The notes beneath the pieces were generated by a model. It saw only the letters and a list, made by a program, of their open reading frames with translations, was not told where the DNA came from and did no database searches. DNA of 64,000 nt from Viscum album (Eukaryota > Streptophyta > Magnoliopsida > Santalales > Viscaceae), in assembly GCA_963277665.1 (NCBI GenBank), contig OY728160.1, forward strand, positions 44,438,605 through 44,502,604. The letters run 5' to 3'. Numbering within the stretch: the stretch's first letter is position 1; each line of letters starts with the position of its first letter. The translations under genes and the position numbers were made by a program. This document shows positions 27,066 to 37,115 of the stretch, one piece after another.

Positions 27066-27103
27066 CGTTCATGGAGACGGTAAGCCGTACTTACGCATGA
27101 ACG
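27066..27103 (-). promoter_or_regulatory. leader hairpin, L2 right LTR
   Basis: Perfect CGTTCAT/ATGAACG outer arms and GGAGACGGTAAGCCGT core with an ACGG/CCGT inner stem. The central palindrome is broken here by one change (CGTACTTACG). Confidence 0.65.
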
Positions 27104-27816
27104 CTACTTTCATTTCTATTTCTTATTTTAATGGAATTAAAACATAAGGATACATAGGTATATTATAATTACAGTATAATATAATATATAATATCATTAT
27201 CTCTATCCTTTATACATCCCACATAAGGCATTAACGAGTCACGTCACTTTGAGGGGGTGGTAGTCCGCACTTCCTCTAATGAGATTATCGTATTTACCCA
27301 CTATGGAAACCATAAAGGCTTGATATAATTGGGAATTAGAGAAGAATAAGGAAATAATAAACATAATATATATCATATATAAATACAGTTCCATCATAAT
27401 GTCCACCATGAGAGGCGGTAAGATGTAATTGAACAATCATCGTTTCGTGAGGCGTTAGTTTTCCATCCACAGAAACATTATGTTCTTCATCCATTAGATG
27501 GAGGTGTGTGTAAGTGTAGTTATAATCCATATCATAACAATATCCTATTATATTTAGGATACTGGTGTTGTTACAAAAGAAAGCAATAAAAATATTTTAG
27601 GGGTTGGAGAAGTAAAATAAAAGAAAACAATTTAAGAGAAACTGTTACCTTTAATTTGGGTAACTCCCTTTGGTTTGAAGCAAAGGACTTCTTGAAGTGT
27701 CTTCTGCCTAAGGTAAGGATTCTAGGAGGAGTCTAGGGATGTAGGGAGCTTAATTTGGTGGAGTTTTCATTATCCAAATGGCTGGAGAGGTGTGAGGAAT
27801 TGGTTATAAGTGGTCT

Positions 27817-27825
27817 CCTTTTATA
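27817..27825 (-). promoter_or_regulatory. TATA box of L2 right LTR
   Basis: The minus strand reads CCCCCTTATAAAAGGAG. As the 5' LTR this would be the active promoter of the element. Confidence 0.75.
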
Positions 27826-30771
27826 AGGGGGAGGAGGGGCTCTTTAGAAAAGTGTGAAACTATTATTTTATTATATAATTATATTCGGTTTATAATGGTC
27901 CAAAAATAATTAAAGATGAATATAAGATGACTCGTGGTCGAAATAAAATCATCCAATTATAATTGTACATGTTTTGGATAATATTCTAATCATTATAAAC
28001 TTATTTATTTAAATCATTTATTAATGAGGTAAATACTGTATCATTATTGTGTCATAAATAATTTAATTTATTCGATGTCTAAAAATTTTCAAAAAATACC
28101 ATGATGTGGTAAATATTTTTATCTTTCCAATGAATATTTATAGTCTAAAATAAGACTTTTATAACACCATATAAAAATTAATTACTAAAATATTTTTGTT
28201 AATGTCTATTTTGTCTTTACATTATATTAATTAATCTAAATTGTCATTATCAATCCCAAGTCACTCAATGTGATCCCAAAATCGACCCAAATATTCCCAT
28301 GGTCGTTACTGACCCAAACAATAAGGTTTAGACAAGTGTTAAGGTAATTGTGAATTATTATAATATTCTTTTTAACTTGAATTAACCTATTTACCTTTAA
28401 TCGCGGTAAATAAAAGTCAAAAGTTACTAATCACCAAAAGAAATTTCATCTTAATGAACCAAATTTTACTTCTTGATAACAACCATGTATGTCAGATTTT
28501 TTAAATTCAATTTACAGAAGTGGTAAATTTTCATTTAAATGAAAAATTTAGTTTTTTTAACTACCACTAAGTGGTTTCACTATTCATCAAAATTTGAAGT
28601 TTTTCAGAAAAATACCAAATATTCAGCCTAAGCTATATTTGATATTTCAAATTCAAAAATGATGTCTATTTTTTAAAATTAAAAACATAGAAGTGTAATT
28701 AATTGATTTTAAAATTAATTCCCGTTATCAAAAGAAATAGCGTTTTTTAAGAAACAATAACTATCAAAAGATTGGTACTTGTTTATGTCCAATTTCAAAG
28801 TGAAATTAATTCCAATGACCAACATTGGATTAAATGGTAAAAATATATTTTAATTTAACATTAAAACCAATTAAAAAGATAATATATCCATATAAATAAA
28901 TTAGATTAAAAGGCACTTTTGAATTAAAATACAATATTTTTCACTATTCATTAAAGAATGAATTTTATCGGAAAAATTACAAAAATTTACACAAAGTAAA
29001 TTTTGATTCCCCATTCTAAAGAAGTATTTTATTTGGTCATATATAATGTATTAAAGTGACCAAAACTATATTTAAAAAGGGCTCGCCGTTAAAAGGCGAT
29101 AAATCGGCCTTTTAATGTAAATTAGGCTGAAAATTAGATTCATTCACATTTTAAGCCACTAAATTTTTATTGGATAAATGTAAATACAATTACCAAACAT
29201 GTATAATCATATTGTATTTAGTTTTGATCATTCCTTCTAATACAATGGCTCGGAGTTGACTACCATTTAAAATAATAATATTATATTATTAGTGTGCAAC
29301 GTAAGATTTCAAAGAAACCCGTTGTTGCGTATCGAGTACGCTATCGAACATAGCAACCCATTTAAGGTAAAATTAATATTTATTTCAAAAATTAATAAAT
29401 ATGAAAATGTCATATTCTTTATTTACCTAGGATGTTACAAAAAGTGTTTTCATGTGTGTTCCATGTGGCACCATGTGTGGACATAATATTATTGATTAAT
29501 TTTTTTATTAAATATTATTGGGGCTTCAAAATATATTTTGTTATGGTATTGGTTTGGTTTTTGCATTTAAAGATCATCTATGATTAGATTTTACGTGCAA
29601 AGTCTCATTGTATTTATTGAAATTATTTTGTAAATGTTTTAGGTTTTTTATTTGTTTGTGAAAGAGATGTAGAACTTGTTTGTAGGATGTTTTGTGTGAA
29701 TATGGTTAGGAAATGGAATTTTTATGTCCAAATATTTTTCGATGACATGTGGGACTTGATTGAGCACAAATAGGGAATCTATGGTATCTAGGTGGACGGA
29801 TGTGTACTAGTATGCAAGTGATCCACAATGGTTTTGTCCCTATTTCATGTAGCATGTTTGATGACTAAAAACTAACTAAAATACGGTGATGATGTTGGGG
29901 ACCACAAGGTTATGGTTACTATCCCCTAAAAATATCACATGCATGAGATTTAATATTTTTTATGGTTATTTTTCACCGAGATACGAGGTACCTGGGGCCC
30001 ACAGCTAGCTAGTGCCTAGGGATATTCCTATAAATAGTTCTCATTGGATATATTGTGTTCACAAAACACATATAGTGTATTTGGATAGAAAATTCAGTAT
30101 CATGTGTATTTTATTTAAAAGTGTACTTTGTTTAATTAATCCATCTTGAAAACTATTTTCATTTAGATGTTTCATATCTTTGGAAATCGTTCAGCATTCT
30201 TGTGTATAAAACATGAAAGCTTTTGTATGATAACTTCAACAGCATGGAATATTGTTTTGAAAAGACACTTTTATATATTCTATTTCAAACATTAAATTTA
30301 TGTTTCATTTATTATAAAGGATGTGATTTATGAATAAAATATCGGGCTAACCTACTGAATTTTAATACTCACGCCTATAATATACTTCTTATTTTAGACC
30401 TTGTGGAGGTTTCAGCTTGAGTTCAGTCACCCTAAGAGACATGCGATCACTGTATTGGAGAGTTAACATACAGGTCACATTGAGTTATTTGGTCAATATG
30501 TCTGGTCGGTTTAGTGGTATCGTTCTATTGTACATTTAGATTTTTCATATAAATCATATCAGTTAAATTTTTATATAAATGTGTATTGGGATGTGAATTG
30601 TCTCCACTATCTAAATTATTGTTTATTTTTAGGAAAAAAAACGTGCCCTTATCACTCTAACTGATGATCTTGGTGGTTGTCGTGATCCAGGGAGGATCGT
30701 GAATGCTCTTGGGACTTGTCGCAGGGCAGACTGGGTGACCAGTTCAGGGTCGACACGACCTAGTTCATTAA

Positions 30772-33700
30772 AAGATTTTATCAGAGGAGGTTGGATCTTA
30801 GTGAACCTTGACTTTTTAGATCCCTTGTTATTTGGAGGATATCAATGTATATGGAGTAAGATTTTTAGGACTTTATGGGTAGGTTTGGGAAAAGAGTCAC
30901 GAAACCTTGATCATTATGATCCTCATGTGTCCATGGGAAGTCCAATTTTATTAGTTTATTTAGTTTTTAAGGATTCTTTTGGTTATTGATATACACAATG
31001 GGGAGTTCGACTAATTGACTCTATGAGCTCACAGGACCTTTCAAGCCATTTGTAGCTTGGGAATGGTCATAAGAAGGATCTAAATGTTTGTGGTGTGTTT
31101 CACATATGTCTTCCAACCATATGGTCAAGTCACCCACAGAAATTAGTTTCTTTTTTTGGGTCTCTTAGATCGTTCATGAATTCTAAATTTCATTTTAAAA
31201 ATATTGGTGTGAAAATTTTATAATTTGGTTTTCAATGCGTAATGTTAGAATGTTTTTTTTATCATTTTTGGTTTTTGTGAAACAAATTTTTGGAGATAAT
31301 ATGGAATCATTTAATGGGATAATTTTTTTTAATCTAATCAAATGGTTTATTAAAATAAAGTGGTTGGAAGTAATGAATTATATAAAATGATTCTGAATTT
31401 TTTTTAAAATAATATGTTTTGAGCTATTAATGATTCTTTGAATCTAATGAATTTGTTTGTGGTATTGGTTTTGAGCAGTTGTTTTTTTTTCATAAAATGG
31501 TTTTGGTATTTTTGGCCATCGATTTATGATAAGAGACCTTGCTGAAATTTTGAAAATTTGAAAATGATGTTTGAATTGATTTTTTGTTTTTTATTTATTT
31601 TAAAATAAATGAAATGTTTTCTAAATCAAATGGTTCTTGAATAATTATTTGTTTTTGAGTTTTTGAAAAAAAAAATTGTATAAGGGTAAAGTATTTTGAT
31701 GGATAACTACATGGTTTCTTTTTCAAGCTTGTTAAAATTCTTTGTTGTGTGGAAACATAAAAATGGTTTTTGTCTTCATGGTTAGTGTTCCTATGGAAGG
31801 TAAATGGTTTTTAAAATGAGTGGTATTGTTTGGATTATAAAATGGGGATGTTTTTTTGGCCTTTGGTGTTTTCATGGGTGCTCAAATCATGGTTTTGTAT
31901 AAATATGTTGATGGATTCCTAGTATGGAATAGTTATTGGGTGACTAGGGTGGCATGGGATTGTGAATGTGAGGAAGAATTGATGAAACACCATTGGTTAA
32001 TGTGAAAATCCACCATGTTAGTTTGTTTTTTAAAAGTTTTTTATGCTGAAATTTTCTTGTTATTTTGAAAACATGTGTCTATGAAGTTTTATTTTAAATG
32101 ATTGTGGTTTGTTTGTTAAGCTTCCCCATGAGCTGCATGTGATACTCTAGGTGTGTCTTGAGATGAGATCTTGTTCATGGATTAGTTTTGGAGTATTTTT
32201 TAGTGGATTTATAAGGATATGTTAGATGTTGTGAGGTGGCCATGGATGGTTATCTATTGGCAATACATCCAATTTATCAACCCAAGGGGTCCTTTCAAAC
32301 ATTAAATACACCTCTTCAAATGACTCCTCAACTCGTTTAATGGAATATAACGATATTTGTGATTGAAATAATGTGTTTTCCTGTTTTGATAATTCTTTTT
32401 ATATAGTAGTTTTGTTCTGTGATTTTTATGTGTTTCACCATATTATTAATCTGTTCTTAACCTTTTTCGGAGTGAGAGAGAATGGTGCTATATATATTTG
32501 AGATCATGTTTTGATAAAGCATTGTTGTTGAGAATGTTATTTTCATAGGGTGTTCTGATCCTTAACTCCTATCTACGGTGAAACAAATGGTTCATACATC
32601 AAGGCTTCAATAATAGGCCACAAAGAGAAGCTTTACATTTAGTCAGGAAATCACCAAATCTGTGGGGAGATTGACTAAGCTTCTTCTTTCACTGATGTGT
32701 TAAGGTAGTTTCTAATTTTTATTCCGGGTTATCATCAATGTGATTTTACTTAATTCTCCATGAGCATGGTGGACACACAACTCACGTAGTGTCTATGGAC
32801 AAGCCTTCTCGGATGTGGGTTTCTGATCAATGAGCCTTTATAGACAGTCAATGTGAATCATGTGTGGTCTTGGTTATTCATATTCATAGGTGGAGGGTGT
32901 TGGGTGGTTCCTTTATTAATTTTTTGATTTCAATGGCCAAATGATTGGGTCCCCTTCCCTGCCCGCCCTGAGTTGTGGGGTTTGGATCTATGTTGAATGA
33001 TTTTGCCCAATTTTTTTCCCATTTGATCGGGATTGGTTGGATTAAATTTTCATCTAGAAACACTCTTAACACGGGTTTGTAGGATTTTTTGGGAGTGTAT
33101 TGGTGGGCCTGTGTGGGTGAGGCCCGATTCTAGTATATGTTGAAATCTTATTTGTTTATTTCCAATTGTCTCTAATTGTTGGGAGACACACCACAGGTCT
33201 CAAATATCTTTACATTAATGATTTATTAGAAGTTGTTTCTTTTATAATGGTGGGGAGACTATTCTAGAATCCATTCCCCAATTCTTTATTTTTTGTAAGT
33301 GCACTGACTGACTGAATGGCCCGAAGGCCTTAATTTTTATTTATTTTTGAATAAACCACATTTTAAGGAGAAAGGGGGAAACCTCACATGACATCAAAGA
33401 CATACATACATAAACATAACCCGTACCAAAAAAAGACTACTAAAAGTACCCCTCCCAGAATCAACATCATTATGGAAAGCCTCCATCAAAGCATGACTAC
33501 TCAAGGAGTTGTCCCATGCAAAAAAAAATGCATGGACCTGAAACCGATGGCTAAACCATACCCTCTCAATCTTACGAATCTGAGTACTATGCATAGTGAA
33601 AGCTACCTGCTCTAAATCCACATCTGAAGCATTTTTGGGAGAGAGTCTGGACCAAGCCTTCATCCAAAATACAAACCATCAAATGATAAAATGACAAATC

Positions 33701-35120
33701 ACGAATCCAGCCATTCAAACGGTTTCCGCAGAATTCCAATCCAGTCAAAAAACGTTCCATCTTTCCAACACTATCCAAAAGACTCCAACCATAGAACAAA
33801 AAACCCAGATCTGTCCTGCTCCAAACAGAACCAGAGAAACAAAGAACCTCCAGCACTAAGTTGAAGCTCCACTGCCTACAGCTCTCGAACTCAGCACAAA
33901 ACATTCGCAAAACAAACAGCAATCTAAAAACATCGCCCGGATTTCAAGCCAACAGCAACCATAACAAAGAAAACTGAAGGAAACACAAATCCCTCTACCG
34001 CCTTGTCATAGAATGCCATTTCAAAGAACTGCAAACACCGAAGATCGACCCCAATCGGCAAGCAAGACGCATCAGGATTCATCCGCAACTAAAACCAAAT
34101 TACACGAAGTAACAACACCACCATCATCAAAACTTTCACTGCTCCACCATCATCCTTTCACCGAACACCAGCATCTCAACAAAAAACAATGAAAAGCAAA
34201 CATGAACTTGCACAAGAACTCAGCTCCAAGAATTAAACAACCACTAGAGAACCACTAACTTCAAGAACAATCAAAATCTAGCCACACCCTAACGCTAGAA
34301 TCAATCACAAATAGAAAATCCAAAGCCAAAAAATGAAAAACCCCCAAATCCGAATCACGAGAAGCAGTGCATCCAAAATTGCTGACAAAAGATCAAAAAG
34401 AAAACCCTCACCAAAATGACGAACTCCAGAATCCACCGGAAGAACTCCTCGCCGCAAACCAACCTCAGATCCCATCGCTGCCTTCAAAGTCGCACATGAA
34501 GGCAGGATCCTCCCAACACACCCACAGCCGACACCAATTGAAGTTGAGAACCCTAGATCGTAGTAACAGAAACTCGAACCCTGGACCAGCACCGCGCCAC
34601 CAAGTAAACCCTAGCCATCTTGAAGGTTAGGTCGTAAAGGGGCCATCAAACATTGAGGATCTCGAGAGGGATGAGCCCTTGCATCACCGCCACTGGGAGA
34701 AACCACACTCCGTGAACATATCAAGCTGAAGCGCCGAGAGGAGAACCGCAGTCGACCTAAGATAGAGGAGGAGAAGGCGGCGGTGGGGGAAACCTAGCTC
34801 CGCGAATCCCCTTACGGGCTCATCTTCCGTAAGTGCACATTGGTTTCGTTGTCCATTTGGTTCCTTGTGAGATGGCCTAACAATCTGGTTATTGTATTGG
34901 TTTTATAGGTGGTGGCTCCATCTTTCTGTTAATTTTCAAGAAGCAGTTGTGAGTTGGTGTTTTTTTTTTTGGAAAGAGGATTAAGTAACATTGATTATGG
35001 ACGATATGTACTTTTATTGAGAGGATATACCATATAGATATGGAATCCATAGGTTTTAATTATTGAACTGGAATGTGTTCTCGCTTTCTAGGTACTGAAG
35101 GATTTAATGTTGGGGAGAAT
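30772..35120 (+). mobile_element. element A non-coding interior (5' leader to PPT)
   Basis: The interior begins at a PBS-like TTTATCAGAGG (about 30777-30787) and ends at a purine tract TTGGGGAGAAT (35110-35120) directly before the LTR start TGTCACACCC. It aligns along its length with 40881-43667 (for example TTGGATCTTAG at 30791/40897, GGTGGAGGGTGTTG at 32888/42982 and the GGGTCCCCTTCCCT-like block at 32950/43040). No gag or pol frame is present. Without the inserted retroposon it is about 2.8 kb. A non-coding interior between multi-kilobase LTRs is what is called a LARD-like element. Confidence 0.65.
33295..34838 (-). mobile_element. 1.5-kb retroposon with 10-bp target duplication
   Basis: GTAAGTGCAC occurs at 33295-33304 and 34829-34838, and the related A copy (43375-43400) continues without any insert, giving an independent empty site. 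The insert (33305-34828) is GC-richer than its host, lacks terminal inverted repeats and has its 3' side on the left. In minus orientation it ends in an A-rich stretch (TTCAAAAATAAATAAAAATT), then GGCCTTCGGGCC, then CATTCAGTCAGTCAGT. The target duplication and A-rich end suggest target-primed reverse transcription (LINE- or SINE-like). Minus frames at 34305-34592 and 33587-33922 are not recognisable. It may be a 5'-truncated LINE or a non-autonomous derivative. Confidence 0.65.
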
Positions 35121-35306
35121 TGTCACACCCAATATATCATGTATTGGTTTTGATCCAGTTCGTTGGAAATCTAGATATTTTTATTAGGCTTTGGGTGAGT
35201 TGAATATCGAGTTTTGAATAGAAATATTTGTCTAATAATCCCCTTGACCTCCCGAAATCTTATTTGTTTATTTCCAATTGTCTTTAATGTTGGGGAGAAT
35301 TGTCAC
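35121..35306 (+). mobile_element. element A 3' LTR start plus patchwork junction
   Basis: 35121-35238 is the first about 120 bases of an A-type LTR (TGTCACACCC start after a PPT). Then come three short copied pieces. 35239-35254 is a 16-base reverse-complement match to 37176-37191 in the Tekay LTR. 35254-35283 is a 30-base exact copy of 33142-33171. 35283-35306 is a 24-base copy of 35103-35126 (PPT plus LTR start). The Tekay pol fragment follows directly. Confidence 0.7.
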
Positions 35307-36859
35307 GTAATGATGTTGTGCGTGAATCTGGTGATTCCTGGAGAGGGATGGAAGAGCTAGCAGCTTTGCATCTTGATATGGGAGAAGTTGGAGGAAGAGG
35401 TTGTCTTTTCCAGATGACGGTGCAGTCATCCCTGATGCAAAAGGTGGAAGAGTCTCAGTTGGGTGATCTAGAGGTGGAAGTTTTGAGAGACAGAGTTGTT
35501 TGTGGGGAGGCCCCTGATGGTTGGTCAGAGGATGAACAACACCGAGTGTTGTATCATGACAGGCTTTTTGTTCCCCTGGCGATGCGCGAGACGGTTCTCC
35601 GAGAGTTCCATAGCTCGCCCTTAGCTGTACATTCTGGTGTGACGAAGATGTATCGATCCTTGAGGAGTCAGTTTTGGTGGCCTGGGCTGAAGCGTTCAGT
35701 TGCAGAATGTGTGTCTCGATGTTTAGTCTGCCAGAAGGTGAAGGCCGAACACCGTGTTCCTGGTGGTCTTCTCCAGCACTTAGAGATTCCTCAGTGGAAG
35801 TGGGAGGACATCTCAATGGACTTTGTTACAGGTTTACCTCGAGCTCCGGGAGGACATGATGCTATATGGGTGGTAGTGGATCGTTTAACTAAATCGGCCC
35901 ACTTCATAGCAATCAAGGAGTCGAGCTCAGTGAAGGTTTTGTCGAGGCAGTATCTGGAGGAAGTGGTGAGGCTTCACGGAGTTCCTAAGACGATCATTTC
36001 TGATCGAGACCCTCGTTTTACCTCGAGGGTGTGGAGAGGTCTCCAGCATGCTTTTGGCTCTCAACTATGCCTTAGCACTGCTTTTCATCATCAAACGGAT
36101 GGTCAGACAGAGCGAACCATCCAAACTCTTGAAGACATGTTGCGCTCTTGTGTTCTTGATTTTGGAGGTTCATGGGTGAAGCACTTACCTTTGGTAGAGT
36201 TCGCTTACAATAATAGTTTTCACTCTACCATCGGCATGGCGCCGTTTGAAGCCTTGTATGGCCGGCCATGCCGTTCTCCGTTGTGCTGGACTGGGGTCGG
36301 AGAGTCAGCAATTCTCGGACCAGAACTAGTGCAGAATACGACGGAGATGGTTCAAGTGATTCGTGAGAGGATGAAGACAGCACAAGATCGTCAGAAATCT
36401 TATGCGGATCAAAGAAGGAGACCCTTAGAGTTTAATGTTGGGGATCATGTGTTTCTGAAGGTGACCCCCCGTCGTGGGCATCGAAGGTTTGGTCGCGGAA
36501 GTAAGCTTTCTCCCCGTTTTGTTGGGCCTTTCGAGGTGTTAGCTCGTGTTGGAGCTGTGGCATATCGAGTAGCACTTCCCCCTTGGATGAGTCAGATACA
36601 TGATGTTTTTCATGTATCGCAGCTCCGTCATTATCTTCATGATGAATCTCATGTTATCGATTGGGGAGAGATCGATATTGATGATGATGCAACCTTCGAG
36701 GAGCGACCTGTGGAGATCCAAGACCACAAGGAGAAGGTGTTGCGTGAGCGTTCTATTCCTTTAGTTCGTGTCTTGTGGCGACACGGTGGCATGGAGGAGA
36801 GTACCTGGGAGCGTGAGTCACAGATACGTGCTCAGTACCCAGAGTTGTTTAATGTTTAA
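35300..36859 (+). CDS. pol: 5'-truncated Tekay-type pol: integrase and chromodomain
   Basis: An uninterrupted 519-codon frame covers the integrase end of a Ty3/gypsy polyprotein. The first codons (TTG onward) belong to the junction; the first ATG is at 35348. A zinc-binding HHCC module is seen (H104, H111, C141, C144). The DD35E catalytic core follows, with D174 in ISMDFVTGLP, D235 in ISDRDPRF and E271 in DGQTERTIQTLED; the 35-residue spacing is exact. A GPY/F module (about residues 403-428, RFVGPFEVLARVG) and a C-terminal chromodomain (about 468-517, with LVRVLWRHGGMEESTWERE) complete it. The chromodomain type and the start just after RNase H place it with Tekay/Del chromoviruses. Integrase would insert the cDNA and the chromodomain would guide it to chromatin. 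Protease, reverse transcriptase and RNase H are missing, so this copy cannot act alone. Confidence 0.93.
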   Translation: MSRNDVVRESGDSWRGMEELAALHLDMGEVGGRGCLFQMTVQSSLMQKVEESQLGDLEVEVLRDRVVCGEAPDGWSEDEQHRVLYHDRLFVPLAMRETVLREFHSSPLAVHSGVTKMYRSLRSQFWWPGLKRSVAECVSRCLVCQKVKAEHRVPGGLLQHLEIPQWKWEDISMDFVTGLPRAPGGHDAIWVVVDRLTKSAHFIAIKESSSVKVLSRQYLEEVVRLHGVPKTIISDRDPRFTSRVWRGLQHAFGSQLCLSTAFHHQTDGQTERTIQTLEDMLRSCVLDFGGSWVKHLPLVEFAYNNSFHSTIGMAPFEALYGRPCRSPLCWTGVGESAILGPELVQNTTEMVQVIRERMKTAQDRQKSYADQRRRPLEFNVGDHVFLKVTPRRGHRRFGRGSKLSPRFVGPFEVLARVGAVAYRVALPPWMSQIHDVFHVSQLRHYLHDESHVIDWGEIDIDDDATFEERPVEIQDHKEKVLRERSIPLVRVLWRHGGMEESTWERESQIRAQYPELFNV

Positions 36860-37115
36860 CTCCTTTCATGTAATGATGTTTTCTCTGTGGTTGGACCTTT
36901 CATGTTTTATTTATGTACCTTTGATGTGATGTTGTGAATGAATTGTTTGGGTATGGATTGTTTGTTCCCGGATGTCATAGTTTTGTTCCAGCTTTCGAAC
37001 AACTCATGGTGGGTTTCCCCTGAGAGGTATCTTATGGGGTGGTTGTTCGGACCCCTCTTTTCTTCTGGGTTGGTTTTTAATTCTCGAGGACGAGAATGTT
37101 TTGAGAGGTATCTAA
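36860..37115 (+). promoter_or_regulatory. Tekay 3' non-coding segment, CGAGGACG motif and decayed PPT
   Basis: The symmetric motif ATTCTCGAGGACGAGAAT lies at about 37080-37097. After it GTTTTGAGAGGTATCTAA stands where the polypurine tract should be, and the LTR starts TGTAATGGCCCGGACC at 37116. About 80 bases earlier (37022 on) a related GAGAGGTATCTTATGG...CGGACCCCTCT sequence looks like a second, decayed copy of the PPT/LTR-start junction. Confidence 0.7.

Larger units (their letters stand above)
17762..29439 (-). mobile_element. L2: gag-only LTR retrotransposon with 4.65-kb LTRs
   Basis: This is a complete minus-strand element: two 4653-bp direct LTRs flank a 2372-bp interior. In element orientation the order is 5' LTR (29439-24787), PBS, short gag, tRNA-like module in antisense, CGAGGACG motif, PPT and 3' LTR (22414-17762). 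The LTRs begin TGTAACA and end CTTACA. Flanking pentamers are ATAAG (17757-17761) and AAAAG (29440-29444), a target duplication with one mismatch. Sampled LTR identity is about 92% (roughly 24 differences in 300 bases), so it is moderately old. No protease, reverse transcriptase or integrase is present. This fits the class known as TR-GAG (terminal repeats with a GAG domain); mobilisation by an autonomous chromovirus is inferred. Confidence 0.85.
24787..29439 (-). repeat. L2 5' LTR (right copy)
   Basis: A 4653-bp LTR in direct orientation with 17762-22414. Promoter, hairpin and 189-bp array occur at the same internal positions. The right flank resumes the A-type LTR at AAAAGTGTTTTCATG. Confidence 0.9.
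16250..30771 (+). mobile_element. 5' LTR of old non-coding element A (split by L2)
   Basis: The two outer pieces, 16250-17761 and 29440-30771 (about 2.84 kb together), align with the A-type 3' LTR at 43668-44517 plus 55477 to about 57090. Shared landmarks are the GGGTAAAATGAAT / GGGAGAGATGAAT start region, the TTTTTTGTGCTCA block (17400 and 55477), the GTGGCACCATGTG block (29465 and 55863) and CGAGATACGAGGTACCTGGG (29980 and 56370). The start is decayed (ATCACACATAG where TGTCACACCC is expected). The end precedes a PBS-like sequence. The sequence between the pieces is the nested element L2. Identity between the A copies is only about 70% by eye, so they are old or belong to different subfamilies. 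Confidence 0.65.

Noticed and set aside
33394..34592. Minus-strand frames of 89, 111 and 95 codons in the inserted retroposon
   Set aside because: They are in different frames, rich in F/L/C/W from a T-rich strand, and carry no reverse transcriptase, endonuclease or RNA-binding motifs.
35268..35816. 182-codon frame on the minus strand
   Set aside because: It lies exactly opposite the integrase frame and has no family features; a shadow of the coding strand.
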